The notes below the pieces were generated by a model. That model did no database searches. It was not told where the DNA came from and worked only from the letters and a program-made list of their open reading frames with translations. Shown one piece after another: positions 52,785 to 61,754 of a stretch of DNA of 64,000 bases. The stretch covers positions 950,001 to 1,014,000 of the forward strand of contig JADJIQ010000005.1 of NCBI GenBank assembly GCA_016707005.1, written 5' to 3'. The stretch comes from Ignavibacteria bacterium (GTDB lineage Bacteria > Bacteroidota > Ignavibacteria > Kapaibacteriales > Kapaibacteriaceae). The position numbers and the translations under genes were made by a program. Every line of letters begins with the position of its first letter. Positions within the stretch are counted from its first letter, which is position 1.

Positions 52785-53672
52785 ATGATCCGCCGACACT
52801 TTATCACCACCCTTGCTGCCGGACTAGTGCTTCGCCCCTTGAAAGGGCTTTCAGCACTGGTTCCGGACCCCAATCTCGATTTTCTTGTGATAGGAGATTG
52901 GGGGACCGGAGGCAGCCTTCAGAAAAAGGTGGCTCAGGGAATGCATAACGCGTTAGCCAAGCCAACGGTATCGGGCTGGCCTAAGTTTGTCTTGAGCACC
53001 GGAGATAACATCTACCCTAGTGGTGTTACTTCCGCCATGGACCCGCAATGGGTAACCAAGTATGAGAAGATCTACAAGGGTCTGGATCTTCCTTGGTGGT
53101 CTATCCTTGGAAACCACGACCATAGGGGTGACCCCGATGCCCAAGTGGCCTATGGTAAGCGCAATCCGCAATGGAATATGCCGGGTAGAACCTGGAGCAA
53201 AGAATTTGACATCGACGGTGTAACGAAAGTCTCCCTTACCGCTCTTGATACCACGCCGCTCCTTCAAAAGAAGGACGGTTGGAATGTTCAGCTTGAATGG
53301 CTTGAACGGACGTTGTCTGAATCGAAGGCCAAACGACATATCGTAGCCGGGCATCATCCAATGCGGAGTTATGGCCACTACGGAGACACGGATTTCCTTG
53401 TGAAGAATGTGAAGCCGATCCTCGACAAACACAGCGTTGCGCTATACTGCTGCGGTCACGACCATGACCTACAGGCGATCAAGCACCCGGATGATCACTT
53501 CGGCTGTCTTGTCTCGGGCGGTGGTGGCGGCAGTCGACCTACAATTAAGGGTCAACACACCAAGGCTCTTCTCACCGGAGGGGGCTTTGCATCCGTATCG
53601 ATCAATTCAACTGATGTTCGTGTGACGTTACACGATGTTCATGGCAATAATCTGGGCAAGATGATCCTATGA
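52785..53672 (+). CDS. Purple acid phosphatase-like metallophosphoesterase, Tat-exported
   Basis: A 295-aa enzyme whose motifs match the small (ACP5/uteroferrin-type) purple acid phosphatases: VIGDWGTGG, STGDNIYPSG (with the bridging Tyr), LGNHDHRG, AGHHPMRSYG, CGHDHDLQ. The N-terminus MIRRHFITTLAAG has a twin-arginine-like signal, consistent with folding around a metal centre before export. TACTTTG, a near -7 box, is 8 nt upstream. Its stop overlaps the next ATG. Confidence 0.9.
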   Translation: MIRRHFITTLAAGLVLRPLKGLSALVPDPNLDFLVIGDWGTGGSLQKKVAQGMHNALAKPTVSGWPKFVLSTGDNIYPSGVTSAMDPQWVTKYEKIYKGLDLPWWSILGNHDHRGDPDAQVAYGKRNPQWNMPGRTWSKEFDIDGVTKVSLTALDTTPLLQKKDGWNVQLEWLERTLSESKAKRHIVAGHHPMRSYGHYGDTDFLVKNVKPILDKHSVALYCCGHDHDLQAIKHPDDHFGCLVSGGGGGSRPTIKGQHTKALLTGGGFASVSINSTDVRVTLHDVHGNNLGKMIL

Positions 53673-56600
53673 GATCCTTGCTACCATACGTGATCGTGAT
53701 GTTCGTGCTTCTGGGCACACTGAACATCTCTGCCCAGCAATGGCCGGATAGTAAGGGTCGGGACTTCTGGTTCAGCTTCCTCCCGAACTTCCATAACTCG
53801 GAAGATGAGATCGAGGCCGACCCTGTGCTCCAACGCGAGCATCAACTCTACATCTACATCGGGGCAGAGCGGCCTACATCGGGTACCATCTCGTGGACGC
53901 GCTCCGATGGAACCACGCAGACATTACCGTTCCGAATCAACGACGTGAGGCAACTCTTCTCTACGAGCGTGTATTATCGAGATGTTGAGCTACGTGGTGT
54001 ATCTGACAATGGGGTGGGGTTCGACTTCTTCTCTTCTGACAACGAATCCGTTTCTCCCAAGAGTTTCCATGTAGTGGCGGACGATGACGTAACAGTCTAT
54101 GCGCTCAACCAAGCAACGTTAACGAGCGATGCCTTCCTCATTCTGCCAACTGATGCCGTTGCTGAAGACTACGTTGTCCTCGCCTATACGTCGGACATAC
54201 GATACAGCGGAATACAGCAACAATCGCTTGACCCAAATTCAACCCCGTCTCAGTTCGCCGTTGTAGCAACCGCTGATAGCACCATCGTGGACATCACCCC
54301 ATCGGTGCCTACGGTGAAGAATCCAAACATGATCCGTCAGCGAGTTATTCTCCAGCAGGGAGAATCATACCTCGTTCAAGCAGACATGCGGATAGGGGGC
54401 AAGGCAGATCTCACAGGAACATTGGTTCGTGCATCCCTTCCCGTAGCGGTCTTTGCCGGACATCAACGAACGGTTCTTCCACTCTCGTTCATTGGTACCC
54501 TTGGCTCTCGAGACTGTCTTGTTGAACAGATGAATCCTATCCGCACATGGGGTAAAAGCGCATTCCTCACGCCCCTGGCACGATCATCTGACGAAGTAGC
54601 GGCAGGCTACGATCTGTTCCGCGTTGTTGCCGCGTTCGATTCCACGGCGGTGATCGTTGATGGCCAGGAGCGAACGATCCTTGATGCCGGGATGGTCTTC
54701 GAAGACAGTCTCGTCACAGCCCGTGAAGTTCGCACCTCGCGTCCGGCCCTTGCAGCACAGTACAAGAAAACCTCCAGCGTTGGCGGTGGCGGAAGTACTC
54801 GAAGCGGAGATCCGTTCATGATGCTGGTGCCCCCTGCTGAACAGTTCATGAAATCGTACAGATTCATCAACATTCAGTCATACACCTATACTGTTGACGG
54901 GAATGGGATCATCGTAGTCGATGATTCGATCTACAAGGAACAGTGGATGAACGTTGTGATTCCAACAACGGGCATTCCCTCGCTTTTGATCGATGGTGTC
55001 TCCGTTCCACAAGGAAGATTCCAGCAGATCGGCACTACGTCCTTCTCATGGGCGCAGATCCCGTTGACCGATGGAACACACGAGGTGAGATCGGATACCA
55101 CGTTCGGTATTTATGTCTACGGTTATGGTGTGGCCAATTCGTATGGATACATCGGTGGAATGTCGTTCCGTCCGCTCGATGTGAATCCACCCGCCCTTGT
55201 TGGTGAAAACACATGTAATGGATTCGAAGGGGAGTTCACAGATTCCTTGCTTGCTGATACTCGCATCACACGCGTGGGCGTGGTTCCGGGCACCGAGGTT
55301 AATGCAACGTTCACAGTGCCGGCCTTTACACCTCCGCAAGCCGTAGTGCCGTTCAGTGCTGCCTTGCGAGACATCTACCTCGACGGATCGCTCAGTGTTG
55401 AAGCCACCGATGCCGTTGATCAAACATCCCGCTTCGATATCGTGCTCCCCGGATTCACCGTAGCACCGGTTGGCAGCCGCAATGCTGCGCAACCGTTACA
55501 ACGTGCCTATGTGATTCCGATCGATCGTGAACGTTGTGACTCGTTTGAGATCGAGAACTACGGACTCTATGCTCATACGGTCAGTGCCCTGCGATTCTCT
55601 GGCACAACAACCGTTACGTCTCCACAAGCCCCCTTCACACTTCAGCCGGGTCAGCGCATCACGGTGCGATTCTGCAGAACCGGCACGATGGAGCAGGTTG
55701 TGATCGATACGTTGCTCGTTGGAGACACGTGTTTGCTACGTCCGGTCCTTGCCGCACAGATCGAAGAGAAGTTTGACAAGGAAGGTCCGAAAGTGCAAGG
55801 GGAAGCGGACGTCTGCTCTACACGTGTTGATGTTCGGATCGATGATGAGGTGGGTGCTGATCTTGGACTTCGAGAAGCTCGTATCCTCGATAGTGTTCTG
55901 GTCAACTGTATCGTAGAGCTTCAAGATTCCTCGACCTTAGTTCGGACCTATCGAATCGATGTGCTTGATCCGTACCTGGACGCTATTTATGGATTTGAGG
56001 CCATTGACTCGGCTGATAACATAACGCGCTTCATCGATACCATCCCTGGTTTTATGATGTCCATCAACGGAGATCTCTCGCCTGTGACCACGTTCGATAT
56101 GGGGCTCCAAGCGATCGGTACGCTAACGTGCGACACCATAGACTTGGTCAATCAAGGCGTGCAGAGTATATCCCTCCCGACTGTCTATGTGCAAGAGAAC
56201 CTGTTCTTTTCAACTCCTCAACAGCAGTTCAGCATCCGGATAGATCCCTTGGGAGGCGGAGCACGCTTGATCGTGTGTTTTGAGCCCCTTGCAGCCGATA
56301 CCACAGCAGTTCTGTCCGACACCATAGAGATCTATCAGGGCTGTTTGGTGCGGAAGATCGTTGTTGTTGGACGTGGGAAGGGACTTGAATATGCCGGTAT
56401 CAGCCGGTGTAATGTGCCTGTAGATGCCACCACAACCACCCTAATAGGCGGCGTTACGGTTGTTCCGCAGCCGGCCAATGAGTGGATCACGCTTGTGCTG
56501 AGCCAACCGGCAGAGACTGTTGAGGTCAGGCTGGTGGACATATCCGGCATGACCGTCCTGCAGCGGACATGGCACGGGGCAGCCACAGAAGCCGTTCTTC

Positions 56601-56689
56601 TTGACGTGGCGGGGGTACCTCCCGGAGCCTATGGGTGCCACGTGATCACCCCCAATGGCGTTGCGAATACGGTCTGCGTTATCCGCTGA
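53669..56689 (+). CDS. IgGFc-binding-like surface protein with T9SS sorting domain
   Basis: A 1006-aa exported protein. Signal MRSLLPYVIVMFVLLGTLNI, cut after SAQ. Residues 25-500 match the IgGFc-binding N-terminal type: GRDFWFSFLPNFHN, VYALNQATLTSDAFLILPT, VAVFAGHQRTVLP, WGKSAFLTPLA, VYGYGVANSYGYIGG. Two later blocks (about 530-720 and 720-900) are Ig-like with paired cysteines (CNGFEG, CDSFEIENYG, CTIDLVNQG-like). The C-terminus VVPQPANEWITLVLS, GAYGCHVITPNG is a T9SS type A domain. ATGA overlap with the phosphatase. Confidence 0.87.
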   Translation: MRSLLPYVIVMFVLLGTLNISAQQWPDSKGRDFWFSFLPNFHNSEDEIEADPVLQREHQLYIYIGAERPTSGTISWTRSDGTTQTLPFRINDVRQLFSTSVYYRDVELRGVSDNGVGFDFFSSDNESVSPKSFHVVADDDVTVYALNQATLTSDAFLILPTDAVAEDYVVLAYTSDIRYSGIQQQSLDPNSTPSQFAVVATADSTIVDITPSVPTVKNPNMIRQRVILQQGESYLVQADMRIGGKADLTGTLVRASLPVAVFAGHQRTVLPLSFIGTLGSRDCLVEQMNPIRTWGKSAFLTPLARSSDEVAAGYDLFRVVAAFDSTAVIVDGQERTILDAGMVFEDSLVTAREVRTSRPALAAQYKKTSSVGGGGSTRSGDPFMMLVPPAEQFMKSYRFINIQSYTYTVDGNGIIVVDDSIYKEQWMNVVIPTTGIPSLLIDGVSVPQGRFQQIGTTSFSWAQIPLTDGTHEVRSDTTFGIYVYGYGVANSYGYIGGMSFRPLDVNPPALVGENTCNGFEGEFTDSLLADTRITRVGVVPGTEVNATFTVPAFTPPQAVVPFSAALRDIYLDGSLSVEATDAVDQTSRFDIVLPGFTVAPVGSRNAAQPLQRAYVIPIDRERCDSFEIENYGLYAHTVSALRFSGTTTVTSPQAPFTLQPGQRITVRFCRTGTMEQVVIDTLLVGDTCLLRPVLAAQIEEKFDKEGPKVQGEADVCSTRVDVRIDDEVGADLGLREARILDSVLVNCIVELQDSSTLVRTYRIDVLDPYLDAIYGFEAIDSADNITRFIDTIPGFMMSINGDLSPVTTFDMGLQAIGTLTCDTIDLVNQGVQSISLPTVYVQENLFFSTPQQQFSIRIDPLGGGARLIVCFEPLAADTTAVLSDTIEIYQGCLVRKIVVVGRGKGLEYAGISRCNVPVDATTTTLIGGVTVVPQPANEWITLVLSQPAETVEVRLVDISGMTVLQRTWHGAATEAVLLDVAGVPPGAYGCHVITPNGVANTVCVIR

Positions 56690-56737
56690 CAACACTTGCC
56701 AAGGCATCTAGCCGTCTCCTTCCGAACCCAGCTTTCG

Positions 56738-56745
56738 TAGTTTTG
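56738..56745 (+). promoter_or_regulatory. -7 box (TAGTTTTG) before the S41 protease gene
   Basis: Exact TAnnTTTG, 7 nt before ATG 56753, the same gap as at 39270. Confidence 0.6.
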
Positions 56746-56752
56746 CGCCACT

Positions 56753-58381
56753 ATGGCTCATATCCCCATGAAGAACAGATCAATTCGTATCGCTCTCCTC
56801 ACTGTAACGGCTGTTGTTATTGGAATCGGCTTGGGCTTCTACGTCCAACCCGCGTTCTCCGGCGATACCGTAATGGACCAAACACGCAAGTTCTCGGACG
56901 TGCTCTCAATGGCCGTGAAGAACTATGTGGAGGACGTGGATACACAAAAACTCACGGAAGCTGCCATCAAGGGCATGCTTGATGAGCTGGATCCACACTC
57001 CGTATACATCTCTGCAAAGGAAATGCAGAAGGTAGAGGAAGACTTCCGTGGCTCATTCGACGGGATCGGCGTTGAGTTCGATATCGTCAATGACACCATA
57101 ACGGTTGTCTCTCCCATCACGGGCGGGCCAAGCGAAGCTCTCGGCATTCAAGCCGGTGACAAGATCGTTCGTATCAATGACACCACGTCCATCAAGCTTA
57201 CACGTGAGATGGTGCCGAAGAAACTTCGCGGTCCGAAGGGCACTGTAGTAAAACTTCACATCCGTCGTGCCGGAGAGAAAGATCTCCTGGTGTTTGATGT
57301 GATCCGCGATAAGATCCCGATCAACTCGGTCGATGCCCACTTCATGATCGAAGGCACGGACATCGGTTACGTAACGATCAACCGTTTCAGTGCTACAACG
57401 TATGATGAGTTGATGAGTGCAACTGAGTCACTACGCGGTCAGGGCATGAAGAGACTGTTGCTCGACCTTCGGTACAATCCGGGTGGCTTCCTCGATCAAG
57501 CGTTCAAGATCGCTGACGAGATCGTGCCGGCCGGACAGAAACTCGTCTACACCAAGGGCCGTCGTCCGGAATTTGATGAAGACTTCTGGTCAACCGGCGG
57601 TGGTTCATTGGAGAACCTTCCGCTTGTTGTGATGATCAATGGTGGTTCAGCATCAGCGAGTGAGATCGTTTCCGGTGCCGTTCAGGATCTCGACCGTGGT
57701 CTTGTTGTAGGTGAGACCTCGTTTGGGAAGGGGCTTGTCCAACGTCAGTACCCGTTGGGAGACGGCTCTGCGTTCCGCCTAACGATCTCTCGGTACTACA
57801 CGCCATCCGGACGTTTGATCCAACGCCCGTATGATGACAAGGCAAAGTACTACAAGGGCGAGGGCAGAGAAGAAGGAGACGAAGGCGACAACATCGAGCA
57901 CAATGCAGATGATTCTACAAAGAAGCGCCCAAGCTTTAAGACGATCGGTGGACGCACCGTCTATGGTGGCGGTGGTGTAACGCCGGACTACATCGTCAAG
58001 CAAGACACGGTTGGATTCCTTGCTCGCAAGCTTCGTGCAAAGAACGTTTTCTGGGAAACAGCAGACCAAGTGATGAAGAACCGTGGCAAAGAGATCCGCG
58101 CCACCTATGGAAACGATCTCAAGAAGTATCTGCGCGAGTTCACCGTAACCGATGCAGATATGGATGTAATGAGATCGTTTGCAAAGGCGAAGGAACTTGA
58201 ATGGAAGGACGATGAGTACAAGCAGGATGAAGAATATCTTCACTTGGTTGTCAAAGCACTTGTTGGCAGAGCCGTGTTCAATAACAACGGCTATACGGCG
58301 GTGATGCTTACGATGGACAAGCAGGCAAAGAAGGCCATGGAATTGTTCCCCGAAGCCAAGAAGATCGCCCGTCTGAAATAA
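56753..58381 (+). CDS. ctpA: S41-family C-terminal processing peptidase (CtpA/Prc)
   Basis: A 542-aa periplasmic serine protease with signal anchor (RIALLTVTAVVIGIGLGFYV). N-terminal helical part, PDZ domain at about 100-190 (GSFDGIGVEFDI, GIQAGDKIVRIND), then the protease domain with the Ser-Lys dyad: Ser in NGGSASASEIVSG and Lys in VGETSFGKGLVQ. The C-terminal region (YTPSGRLIQRPY, then acidic EGREEGDEG and AKKAMELF) is a family extension. The start M1 or M6 (56768) cannot be resolved; the -7 box favours M1. Confidence 0.94.
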   Translation: MAHIPMKNRSIRIALLTVTAVVIGIGLGFYVQPAFSGDTVMDQTRKFSDVLSMAVKNYVEDVDTQKLTEAAIKGMLDELDPHSVYISAKEMQKVEEDFRGSFDGIGVEFDIVNDTITVVSPITGGPSEALGIQAGDKIVRINDTTSIKLTREMVPKKLRGPKGTVVKLHIRRAGEKDLLVFDVIRDKIPINSVDAHFMIEGTDIGYVTINRFSATTYDELMSATESLRGQGMKRLLLDLRYNPGGFLDQAFKIADEIVPAGQKLVYTKGRRPEFDEDFWSTGGGSLENLPLVVMINGGSASASEIVSGAVQDLDRGLVVGETSFGKGLVQRQYPLGDGSAFRLTISRYYTPSGRLIQRPYDDKAKYYKGEGREEGDEGDNIEHNADDSTKKRPSFKTIGGRTVYGGGGVTPDYIVKQDTVGFLARKLRAKNVFWETADQVMKNRGKEIRATYGNDLKKYLREFTVTDADMDVMRSFAKAKELEWKDDEYKQDEEYLHLVVKALVGRAVFNNNGYTAVMLTMDKQAKKAMELFPEAKKIARLK

Positions 58382-58403
58382 TCGATTTAAAACAGGAATC
58401 CCC

Positions 58404-59198
58404 ATGTTGTCAGCTGTCATTCGCGCGTGTTGTGTCCTTTCACTGATCATTGTTGGATTCACATCCGCTGCAGCTCAGGATGCCAGTTATGTCTATCCAG
58501 GTGAAGAGCTCACGTACCGAGTATCGTATCTCAACATCACTCTTGGAACGATCAAGACAATTGTAGAACCGTTCACAACCTACAACGGCAAGAAGGCTGT
58601 GAAGGTGAAGGTCTACATCGACTCGCACCCGAACATCCCTTTTGTCTCTCTGCACGCCGTTTATGAATCGTGGATGGACTCCACTTCGTCATATTCCAAC
58701 AAGTTCACAGCGAACACGATGGTGGAAGAGAATAAATGGGAGTTTGACCAATACATCTTCGACTATGACAAGAAGAAGATCTTCGCCGACAAATTCAGAG
58801 ATAAGCAGAAGATCGGCTCAAAGACGTTCGATATCAAGAAGAGATATAACGACGGCAGCTCCCTCCTCTTTGCAGCACGTTCACTTCTAAATGTGAAGAA
58901 GAGTCTTCGACTACCCACGGTGATCATGGATGACACGGTGAATACTGTCATCAACTTCAACGGTACGAAGGAAGCGATCAATATCGACGCCTCTTCGTAT
59001 CCGGTCAAGACGGTGTTCTTCAGCGGTGATGCCAATTGGACTGGCATCTATGGGCTTTCCGGACGCTTCGAAGGTTGGTTCAGTGATGATGAAGCGCGCG
59101 TCCCGATCAAGGCCAAGATGAAGCTCTACGTTGGATCTGCTACCATCGAATTGCAATCGTGGCGCAGAGGCAAGTGGCAGCCACCGAAGGCGGACTAA
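58404..59198 (+). CDS. DUF3108-family exported protein
   Basis: A 264-aa exported protein; signal RACCVLSLIIVGFTSAAAQ. DUF3108 features: PGEELTYRVSYLNITLGTIK, VYIDSHPNIPFVSLHAVYE, FDYDKKKIFADKF, and GLSGRFEGWFSDDEARVPIK near the end, followed by ATIELQSW. The family is periplasmic and of unknown role. Directly follows the protease gene (22-bp gap). Confidence 0.88.
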   Translation: MLSAVIRACCVLSLIIVGFTSAAAQDASYVYPGEELTYRVSYLNITLGTIKTIVEPFTTYNGKKAVKVKVYIDSHPNIPFVSLHAVYESWMDSTSSYSNKFTANTMVEENKWEFDQYIFDYDKKKIFADKFRDKQKIGSKTFDIKKRYNDGSSLLFAARSLLNVKKSLRLPTVIMDDTVNTVINFNGTKEAINIDASSYPVKTVFFSGDANWTGIYGLSGRFEGWFSDDEARVPIKAKMKLYVGSATIELQSWRRGKWQPPKAD

Positions 59199-59222
59199 CG
59201 CTCTGCACCGCACGCCTCAACT

Positions 59223-60128
59223 ATGCGTACAGTGATCATCGACGGAGGTGGATCCACAACCGATGTGGGTCTTGCCATTGATGGCGTCTGTGTTGCACGC
59301 ACTAGTCTTCCAAGCGTTAAGCCCTCGCCAGCAGATCTTCACACTGACGAACTGTGTCGGATGGTAGGCTCATTTCTGGCAAGTACCTCGGTCACACCGG
59401 ATTCCGATATCACGTCGCGCCTTAACGGTGCCATCGTTGGTATGGCTGGTGTTTGGTCCGCATCGGAGATCCACCGATACCAGCGCGCCTTGCGCGACTC
59501 GTGGGAAATGTATGTTGGCCCGGATGTGCCGGATCTTGCTGTGATGAGCGATGCCGAACTCGTAGTGTATGGGGCATATGGTTCACGTCCGGGTATGGTT
59601 GTTATAGCTGGAACAGGATCCATAGCACTTCTACGGGACGCTGAAAGTCGCCTCCATCGCTGCGGCGGCTGGGGTCCGCGCATCGATGATGCAGGCGGCG
59701 GATTCTGGCTCGGCAGGCAGGCATGTAAGGCAGTTGCACGGATGTTAGATGGCAGAGGCCCCTACACCTTGCTCATTCGTCCCGTAGCAGCATATGTGCG
59801 AGCAGATGCCGAAGATCATGAAAGTGTTCGTTCTGCCTTGCGAAGAGCGTCGATCGACGGCGTAGCACGATTAGGTGCTGCTGTCTTGACGTATGCAGAA
59901 GAAGGAGACGATGTTGCTCACTCCATTCGTCGTGCCGGCGCAGTAGGTCTTGCTGAACTCATTGCGACGTTGGATCCAACTGCACATCACACCGTGACCG
60001 TGTATGGATCACTATGGCAGAACGCAGCGTACCTGGCTGAAGTATCCGGTGAATGTGGGCGTCCGCTTGAACGTCTCAATGATCTCCTAGAGGCTGTGAC
60101 GATGGCGATCGATCCACCAGCCCCATAA
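59223..60128 (+). CDS. BadF/BadG/BcrA/BcrD-type ATPase (N-acetylglucosamine kinase-like)
   Basis: A 301-aa ASKHA-fold protein: IIDGGGSTTDVGLAIDG (phosphate 1), VVIAGTGSIALLRDAE (connect), GGWGPRIDDAGGGFWLGRQA (phosphate 2-like, with the Gly-rich motif), VYGSLWQNAAYL. This is the family of GlcNAc kinases and 2-hydroxyacyl-CoA dehydratase activators. A kinase is more likely here because no dehydratase is nearby. It follows DUF3108 by 24 bp. Its last 42 bp overlap the convergent membrane gene. Confidence 0.85.
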   Translation: MRTVIIDGGGSTTDVGLAIDGVCVARTSLPSVKPSPADLHTDELCRMVGSFLASTSVTPDSDITSRLNGAIVGMAGVWSASEIHRYQRALRDSWEMYVGPDVPDLAVMSDAELVVYGAYGSRPGMVVIAGTGSIALLRDAESRLHRCGGWGPRIDDAGGGFWLGRQACKAVARMLDGRGPYTLLIRPVAAYVRADAEDHESVRSALRRASIDGVARLGAAVLTYAEEGDDVAHSIRRAGAVGLAELIATLDPTAHHTVTVYGSLWQNAAYLAEVSGECGRPLERLNDLLEAVTMAIDPPAP

Positions 60129-60737
60129 CACGATGATCCACGTTGCATTCCCTGCAATCGCGATCATCTGTTCACTTGGTGGCGGCGGACCAAATACATT
60201 GGCAGCGTAGATCGTTACCAAGAAGGTGATCAGTGCGAACAGTCCCCATCTTCCGATCTTGTCGTCTGATGCTGTTGCTCTCATGTAGACAACCACACCC
60301 GCAACAAAGAGCCCCATCTCGATCATCAAGGTCAATGGATAGCTATTCCAAACTCCGAATCCAACCTTTGTTGATGATGAGCCGAGAAGGGGCAGATCAG
60401 GTCGGTGCATGATGAGATCCAAGATCCAATGGCTCATCGTTACACATCCAACAACGATGGCTGCATGCGTGTTTCTTCCGCGCCAGAAAACAAGTCCGGC
60501 AAAAAGTACTGACCACACCACGGAGCCGACAAGGGAGTGGGTGATCGGGTAGTCATAGAAGTCGAGAGGTGTCACAGTTGTGATACCCGGTACCACGCGA
60601 ACATGCTCCACTCCAAGCAAGAGAAGAAGTGGCCAGAGCAGGTCAACGAGTTGAGACGCAGCGAAGAGCGTGCCGAGTGACGTGGTTGGCGACAATCGTT
60701 TCGCTGCAAACGCAACTGCAAAGTGGCCGATGAACAT
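60087..60737 (-). CDS. YdjM/DUF457-like integral membrane protein
   Basis: A 216-aa six-segment membrane protein. The N-terminus MFIGHFAVAFAAKR and later YPITHSLVGSVV and MSHWILDLIMHRPDLPLL have the spaced His/Asp pattern of the membrane-bound metal-dependent hydrolase-like family (YdjM/DUF457). Activity unproven for the family. It follows ldcA (12-bp gap) on the minus strand and overlaps the ATPase tail. Confidence 0.8.
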   Translation of the reverse strand: MFIGHFAVAFAAKRLSPTTSLGTLFAASQLVDLLWPLLLLLGVEHVRVVPGITTVTPLDFYDYPITHSLVGSVVWSVLFAGLVFWRGRNTHAAIVVGCVTMSHWILDLIMHRPDLPLLGSSSTKVGFGVWNSYPLTLMIEMGLFVAGVVVYMRATASDDKIGRWGLFALITFLVTIYAANVFGPPPPSEQMIAIAGNATWIIVLWGWWIDRHRHSL

Positions 60738-60749
60738 GCTGAACTCCGG

Positions 60750-61688
60750 TTATTGAACTGCGGACTCGAGGAGCGACATACGTTTCGTCCGCGAAGACAG
60801 GCGCGTGAGTACGCCAAATGGCAACGTGAGTTTCGTTGGTTCGTGACCATACATGAGATCGGTCAGGATAGGTCCACGCGTAATGTCTATTCGTTCTGCG
60901 AGGATCTCCATCACATCTCGATGTGGTGTAGAACCGCGTGGGCGTGATTCTTGAGACCAGAACCCATAGGCCACTCCGGCGGGACGTGCTCGATGTGTAG
61001 CATACACAAGTTGTGTAAGCAAACGATCGATGCGATAAGATTCTTCGCCTACGTCTTCAAGTGCAAGGATCGATCCGCCGAGTGACGGCATGTACGGCGT
61101 GCCAATGATCGAACACACTACGCTGAGATTGCCGCCGAGGAGTCTGCCTTCAGCATCACCATGTTGAACCGCATTCATAGACCACGGCTGTTTGAGTGTG
61201 CCAAGGGGCTTGCGTGATGTAAGCACTCGCCAAAATTGCTCTTCGGATGTTGGATCGAATGTTTCTGCCATGTCAACACTCGGCATTGCACCACTGAACG
61301 TGACAAGACCACACTTCTTCCAAAGAGCCAATTGAAGAGATGTGATGTCGCTGAATCCAACAAGGATCTTTGGATTCTTTTTGATGAGTGTGGTATCGAG
61401 GCCCGCTAACAATCGTGCGGATCCATACCCGCCCCTTGAACAAAAGATCGCGTCGATCTGTGGATCAGAGAACATCGTTTGAAGGTCCGAAAGCCGTTCT
61501 TCATCCGTGCCGGCGAGGTATCCGCCAAATCGAGATGTGGAATACTTCCCGAGCTTGACGTTATAGCCAAGACTTTCAAGATAGCGTATCCCCTTGTCTA
61601 GTCTGGACTTATCGCGTTGCGGCGAGGCCGGCGAAACAATGCCGATCGTGCCGCTTTTCTTCAGTGCTGGGGGAAACAGGGGTTTCAT
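60750..61688 (-). CDS. ldcA: LD-carboxypeptidase (muramoyltetrapeptide carboxypeptidase)
   Basis: A 312-aa S66-family serine peptidase that removes the terminal D-Ala from murein tetrapeptides in cell-wall recycling. N-terminal half: SGTIGIVSPASPQ, LGTDEER-like LAGTDEERLSDLQ, CSRGGYGSARLL; the nucleophile is Ser in LVGFSDITSLQ; Glu in ILALEDVGEESYRIDR; His in MYGHEPTKLTLPFG. The start ATG 61688 is chosen because the upstream frame has no homology. Confidence 0.92.
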   Translation of the reverse strand: MKPLFPPALKKSGTIGIVSPASPQRDKSRLDKGIRYLESLGYNVKLGKYSTSRFGGYLAGTDEERLSDLQTMFSDPQIDAIFCSRGGYGSARLLAGLDTTLIKKNPKILVGFSDITSLQLALWKKCGLVTFSGAMPSVDMAETFDPTSEEQFWRVLTSRKPLGTLKQPWSMNAVQHGDAEGRLLGGNLSVVCSIIGTPYMPSLGGSILALEDVGEESYRIDRLLTQLVYATHRARPAGVAYGFWSQESRPRGSTPHRDVMEILAERIDITRGPILTDLMYGHEPTKLTLPFGVLTRLSSRTKRMSLLESAVQ

Positions 61689-61754
61689 TGGGTATAAAGA
61701 TGGGGAAAACTTGTGAAGATTGGCATGAAAGTTGGAGCCGTAATATGTTCGACC

